This document shows, one piece after another, positions 14,910 through 17,363 of a DNA stretch of 17,363 nucleotides (its first letter is position 1; each line of letters begins with the position of its first letter). The stretch comes from Myxococcaceae bacterium (GTDB taxonomy: Bacteria; Myxococcota; Myxococcia; Myxococcales; Myxococcaceae): contig JAGSPQ010000004.1 of NCBI GenBank assembly GCA_018262385.1, positions 1-17,363 of the forward strand, written 5' to 3'. The position numbers and the translations under genes are program-made. The notes under the pieces are model-generated. The model did not search any database and was not told where the DNA came from. It saw nothing but the letters and a program-made list of their open reading frames with translations.

Positions 14910-14913
14910 CCTC
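14910..14913 (-). promoter_or_regulatory. Ribosome binding site of the response-regulator gene
   Basis: GAGG on the minus strand, 9 bases before the TTG at 14900. It supports the TTG as start; this places the receiver-domain beta-1 strand (HLLLVDGD) at the very N-terminus, as expected. Confidence 0.55.
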
Positions 14914-14932
14914 GGTTAAAGGAAAGGGGGAT

Positions 14933-15289
14933 TTAGGACGCCGCGAGGTATTCCGCCAGAACTGCGCGGTCTTCCTCACTCATCGTCAGGAACTCGAACC
15001 CCATGCCGCCGGGCAAAGCGGGCTCGGGAAAGCGACGAACCCAGGCCACCCGGCCCTGGGCTCGGACGGGACGCGATACGCCGGGAACGCGAAACTCGAG
15101 CGAAAGTTGCTCACCTTGCTCCAGCAACAGGTCGGCCCGAATGAAACTCCCACCTTCGGAAAGATCGGCGCTGGTGAAGTGGAGCTCGCCCTGGGCGTCG
15201 AAGCCTTTGAAGTCGACCTGCAGCGCCCGGCGTTCGAAGCGGCGGTTCTGGGCGTTGGTCAGCGGGGCCTCGTCTGCTCGGTCGGTCAC
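14933..15289 (-). CDS. PilZ-domain protein (putative c-di-GMP receptor)
   Basis: The 118-residue protein is a single PilZ domain. The two ligand motifs are both present: RxxxR at residues 16-21 (RRFERR gives two overlapping matches) and DxSxxG at 42-47 (DLSEGG). The later strands (SLEFRVPG, AQGRVAWVRR, GGMGFEFL) complete the barrel, and a C-terminal helix ends the protein. PilZ domains bind dimeric c-di-GMP through these motifs, so binding is likely. The start is GTG at 15289, overlapping the TGA of the upstream J-domain gene as GTGA, with AAAGGA 8 bases before it; longer in-frame starts lie inside that gene. The response-regulator gene follows after 32 bases. The organism's c-di-GMP pool could be set in part by the HD-GYP enzyme at the left edge. 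Confidence 0.92.
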   Translation of the reverse strand: MTDRADEAPLTNAQNRRFERRALQVDFKGFDAQGELHFTSADLSEGGSFIRADLLLEQGEQLSLEFRVPGVSRPVRAQGRVAWVRRFPEPALPGGMGFEFLTMSEEDRAVLAEYLAAS

Positions 15290-17363
15290 TTGAAGAATCC
15301 TTTCTTCTCTCCGGCCTTCTTCTTGCGCATCTCGATCAGCCGAAGCTCCTGATTGGCCTCGAGGTGGCGGGGGTTGAGCTGCACCGCCTGCTTGAAGTGG
15401 GTCTCGGCCCGGTTGATGTCGCCCTCGACGCGCGCGATCACGCCCAATTGGTAATGCGCCCGATCGCACTGCGGGTCGGCTTTCAGCGCGCTGGCCATCA
15501 AATCCTTGGCGCTCTGGGCCTCGGCCTTGCGGGTGGGGTCCATGTAGATCGCCCACGCCTGGGCCGCGAGGGCGACACCCTTTTTGTCCTTCTCATAGGC
15601 GCGCGCGAAGTGCTCTTCGGCCTGGCGGTAGTCGCGCTTCTTGAAGAACACCTCGCCCATCTTCAACAGATCCTCGGCCTTGCTCTCGTTGGCCGGCCTC
15701 GGGGGGGGGGCGGCTCGGCCGGTGGCGAGGTTGCTCATGTACGCGGCGCGCTTCGCGTCGTCGTAGAGCGTCTCGTAGGCCTCGCGAATCGACTCGAACA
15801 CCAGGGTCATCTTCTCCTGGTAGGTGGGGAGCGAGGCCGGCAACCGATCGGGGTGGAAGAGCTTGGCGAGGGTGAGGAAGGAGCTCTTCACCTGCTCCTT
15901 GCCTGCGCCGACCGGGAGGCTGAGGATTGCGTAGAGCTCTTTCTTCGTCTGCAGCTGGGTGATGCGCTGGTCGATCTGGGCGGCCAGCTGGGTCTCGGGC
16001 GCGGTGGGATCGGGGCCCGACGGGCCTGCGGCTGCGGCCGCCGGCTGGGAGACCGGAACGGGCGCCGGAGCGGGGGCCTGGTTTGGCGCCAGCCGGTTGG
16101 AGGGCATGGTGCCCATGTTCTCCATCGCACGGCGAAGCAGCCGCTGACGGCGCAGGCGGGAGGCTTCAGCTGGATCGGAGGGATCGCCCAATTCGTCGTC
16201 TCCGCTCAGAGTGTCATCATTCCAGCTGGCAGGTTCAATCACCGACTCGACCGAGGCCTCGATGATCGGCGCGTTGTCGATGCTCGGACCCGCGCGGCCG
16301 ACGAGCTGTTCGAGGTTCGAGTCGGCCCGCTTGAGCGCCTCTTCGAAAGACGTGACGCCGGGAGCGACCGCCGGCCCGCCGGGCACCGGCTGGACGAGTC
16401 GCCAGAGATCTCCCTCTCCTTCGTCGGCCTGACCGGCGGGCCCGAGGATGAGCGGCTTGTTCGGCACCGACTGGTTCCAGGAGGGGGGCACCACGAAGGC
16501 CGGTTGGGTGCCTTCCCTCGACGAGGCGGCGCTCGACGCGCTCGATGCGCGCAGCGCCTCGTTCATCCGCTTCAGCAGGCTGTCCTGGGCGCGGTGCTGA
16601 TCGGCGGTCTTCGGCTGCTCGGCGCGCGGGGCCGCTGGGGCTGCTTCCATTGCGGCCGGCTGAGCTCTGGGCGCGAACCAACCCGAGACCCCGGCCTCGC
16701 GCTGATCGGACTCGATCCGCTTGCGGATCTCTTCGGCGCGCCGAAGGTCGTCCTGAATCTGCTCGTCATCGGCCAGGCGGCGCTCGGCGGCCATCTGGGC
16801 CTCTTCGGCGGCGCGGATCCGCTGGTCTTCTGCCACCTGCCTGGCTTCGTCGGCGGCGCCGCGGGTCTTCTCCTCGGCGAGGCGGACTTCTTCTGCGAAC
16901 TGGGCGGCTTCCTCGGCCAGACCGGTCTGGATCGCGGCCTCGAGGGTGCGGGCTTCTTCCGCGGCCCTGGCCTCCTCGGCCAGGCGGGCCTCTTCAGCAA
17001 CCCGCGCGCTCTCGGCGGCGACCCGGGCTTCCTCGGCGACGCGGGCTTCCTCGGCGACGCGGGCTTCCTCGGCGACGCGCGCTTCCTCGGCGACGCGCGC
17101 TTCCTCGGCGACGCGCGCTTCCTCGGCGAGACGGGCCTCTGCAACGAGACGCGTCTCCTCGGCGACGCGGGCTTCCTCGGTGAGGCGTGCTTCCTCGGCG
17201 GCGACGCGGGCTTCCTCGGCGGCGACGCGGGCTTCCTCGGCGAGACGTGCTTCCTCGGCGACTCGGGCCTCTTCAGCCAGCCGGGCCTCTTCAGCCAGCC
17301 GGGCCTCTTCAGCCAGCCGGGCCTCTTCGGCCAGCCGGGCCTCTTCAGCCAGCCGGGCCTCTT
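15286..17363 (-). CDS. J-domain/TPR protein with long EARLAE repeat, 5' partial
   Basis: The frame is open to the right edge, so the N-terminus is missing; 692 codons lie in the window. A GTG at 16836 is not a credible start because the coiled, repetitive sequence continues without a break through it. From the edge to about 16850 the protein consists of tandem six-residue steps of the form EARLAE/EARVAE, then a charged helical region to about 16690, a Pro/Ala/Asp-rich linker, a J domain (about 15730-15945, with the HPD codons at 15847-15855 in KLFHPDR) and TPR repeats (about 15310-15690). J domains stimulate Hsp70 ATPase activity, and the HPD triad needed for this is intact. A Pro run between the J domain and TPR is encoded by ten consecutive C. 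The stop overlaps the start of the PilZ gene. Its role in a c-di-GMP or motility pathway is inferred only from neighbours. Confidence 0.88.
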   Translation of the reverse strand, partial: EARLAEEARLAEEARLAEEARLAEEARLAEEARVAEEARLAEEARVAAEEARVAAEEARLTEEARVAEETRLVAEARLAEEARVAEEARVAEEARVAEEARVAEEARVAEEARVAAESARVAEEARLAEEARAAEEARTLEAAIQTGLAEEAAQFAEEVRLAEEKTRGAADEARQVAEDQRIRAAEEAQMAAERRLADDEQIQDDLRRAEEIRKRIESDQREAGVSGWFAPRAQPAAMEAAPAAPRAEQPKTADQHRAQDSLLKRMNEALRASSASSAASSREGTQPAFVVPPSWNQSVPNKPLILGPAGQADEGEGDLWRLVQPVPGGPAVAPGVTSFEEALKRADSNLEQLVGRAGPSIDNAPIIEASVESVIEPASWNDDTLSGDDELGDPSDPAEASRLRRQRLLRRAMENMGTMPSNRLAPNQAPAPAPVPVSQPAAAAAGPSGPDPTAPETQLAAQIDQRITQLQTKKELYAILSLPVGAGKEQVKSSFLTLAKLFHPDRLPASLPTYQEKMTLVFESIREAYETLYDDAKRAAYMSNLATGRAAPPPRPANESKAEDLLKMGEVFFKKRDYRQAEEHFARAYEKDKKGVALAAQAWAIYMDPTRKAEAQSAKDLMASALKADPQCDRAHYQLGVIARVEGDINRAETHFKQAVQLNPRHLEANQELRLIEMRKKKAGEKKGFFK
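15298..15303 (-). promoter_or_regulatory. Ribosome binding site of the PilZ gene
   Basis: AAAGGA on the minus strand, 8 bases before the GTG at 15289. It sits inside the last codons of the J-domain gene and supports the overlapping GTGA start. Confidence 0.65.
15701..15710. repeat. Ten-base G homopolymer inside the J-domain gene
   Basis: Ten consecutive G on the plus strand (C on the coding strand) encode the AAPPPR segment between J domain and TPR. The frame is intact with ten. A change of one base by slippage or sequencing error would remove the TPR part. Confidence 0.9.
17026..17133. repeat. 18-bp tandem repeat, EARVAE type
   Basis: Six consecutive 18-bp units of the form GGCTTCCTCGGCGACGCG. 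The first three (17026-17079) are identical, the next two begin with C instead of G, and the last ends GAGACG. On the coding strand each unit gives six residues (ARVAEE phase). It lies within the J-domain gene, and degenerate copies fill the space up to the second array. Confidence 0.9.
17266..17363. repeat. 18-bp tandem repeat, EARLAE type, running off the window
   Basis: Five full units of GGCCTCTTCAGCCAGCCG (17266-17355) and part of a sixth. Only the fourth differs, by one A-to-G change that keeps the Ala codon. Near identity, including silent positions, suggests recent duplication. Each unit adds one EARLAE hexapeptide to the J-domain protein. Confidence 0.92.

Noticed and set aside
11322..14936. 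A 1204-codon open frame on the plus strand opposite tsaD and the response regulator
   Set aside because: Same cause: the opposite strand encodes clear TsaD and receiver/PATAN domains, and the antisense product is low-complexity with no recognisable motif.
16572..17144. Minus-strand frame with repeated SPRKRA-like peptides
   Set aside because: It is a shifted reading of the 18-bp repeat; the frame that continues into the J domain and TPR without interruption gives the EARLAE repeat.
17026..17363. CRISPR-like array
   Set aside because: Units are contiguous 18-bp coding repeats with no unique spacers.
1..17363. Genomic island or mobile element
   Set aside because: No integrase, transposase, tRNA or flanking direct repeats were seen, and codon use is even across the window; most genes are ordinary housekeeping or lineage-typical ones.

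Overview
The window is chromosomal DNA of a GC-rich bacterium, very probably a myxobacterium or relative (Myxococcota). The clues are gene types common in that group: a response regulator carrying a PATAN/DUF4388 domain, a small PilZ protein, a J-domain/TPR protein with a long Glu/Ala/Arg repeat, PEGA-domain and 'DAG'-rich linkers, and heavy use of G/C at third codon positions. No tRNA, rRNA, insertion sequence, prophage or CRISPR array was seen, and no gene-free stretch exceeds about 140 bases.

Layout. (1) Bases 1-2438, + strand: the 3' end of a membrane HAMP/HD-GYP c-di-GMP phosphodiesterase, a putative lipoprotein, a DUF971 zinc-site protein and a membrane-anchored PEGA protein. (2) Bases 2442-5987, - strand: a deoxynucleoside kinase, panB, panC, smpB and sspB. 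This set joins pantothenate synthesis to trans-translation and its ClpXP adaptor. (3) Bases 6074-7441, + strand: a good promoter whose predicted start site falls on the ATG of a 92-residue unknown protein, then an unlisted 48-residue basic protein and a BASS/SBF-family transporter. (4) Bases 7438-10293, - strand: an anthrax-lethal-factor-like zinc peptidase without a signal peptide, a small probably secreted protein placed one codon after it in the same frame, and a secreted gluzincin peptidase. (5) Bases 10351-17363, - strand, running off the right edge: the J-domain/TPR protein, the PilZ protein and a membrane-tethered response regulator, followed by tsaD and rsmA.

How the genes work together. 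smpB and sspB supply both ends of one pathway: tagging of stalled nascent chains and delivery of tagged chains to ClpXP. panB and panC are consecutive steps to pantothenate. tsaD and rsmA both serve translation (t6A in tRNA, dimethyl-A in 16S rRNA). The J-domain/PilZ/response-regulator trio is tightly packed, with overlapping or nearly touching genes, and looks like a signalling unit that could respond to c-di-GMP and phosphorylation. Its target is not evident.

Eight of the start codons chosen are GTG or TTG (deoxynucleoside kinase, panB, smpB, the transporter, the small secreted protein, tsaD, the response regulator and PilZ), so ATG-only annotation would misplace many starts. The most unusual content is the lethal-factor-like peptidase with a roughly 200-residue insertion in its catalytic domain, the period-6 (not heptad) repeat of the J-domain protein, and the apparent leaderless promoter.
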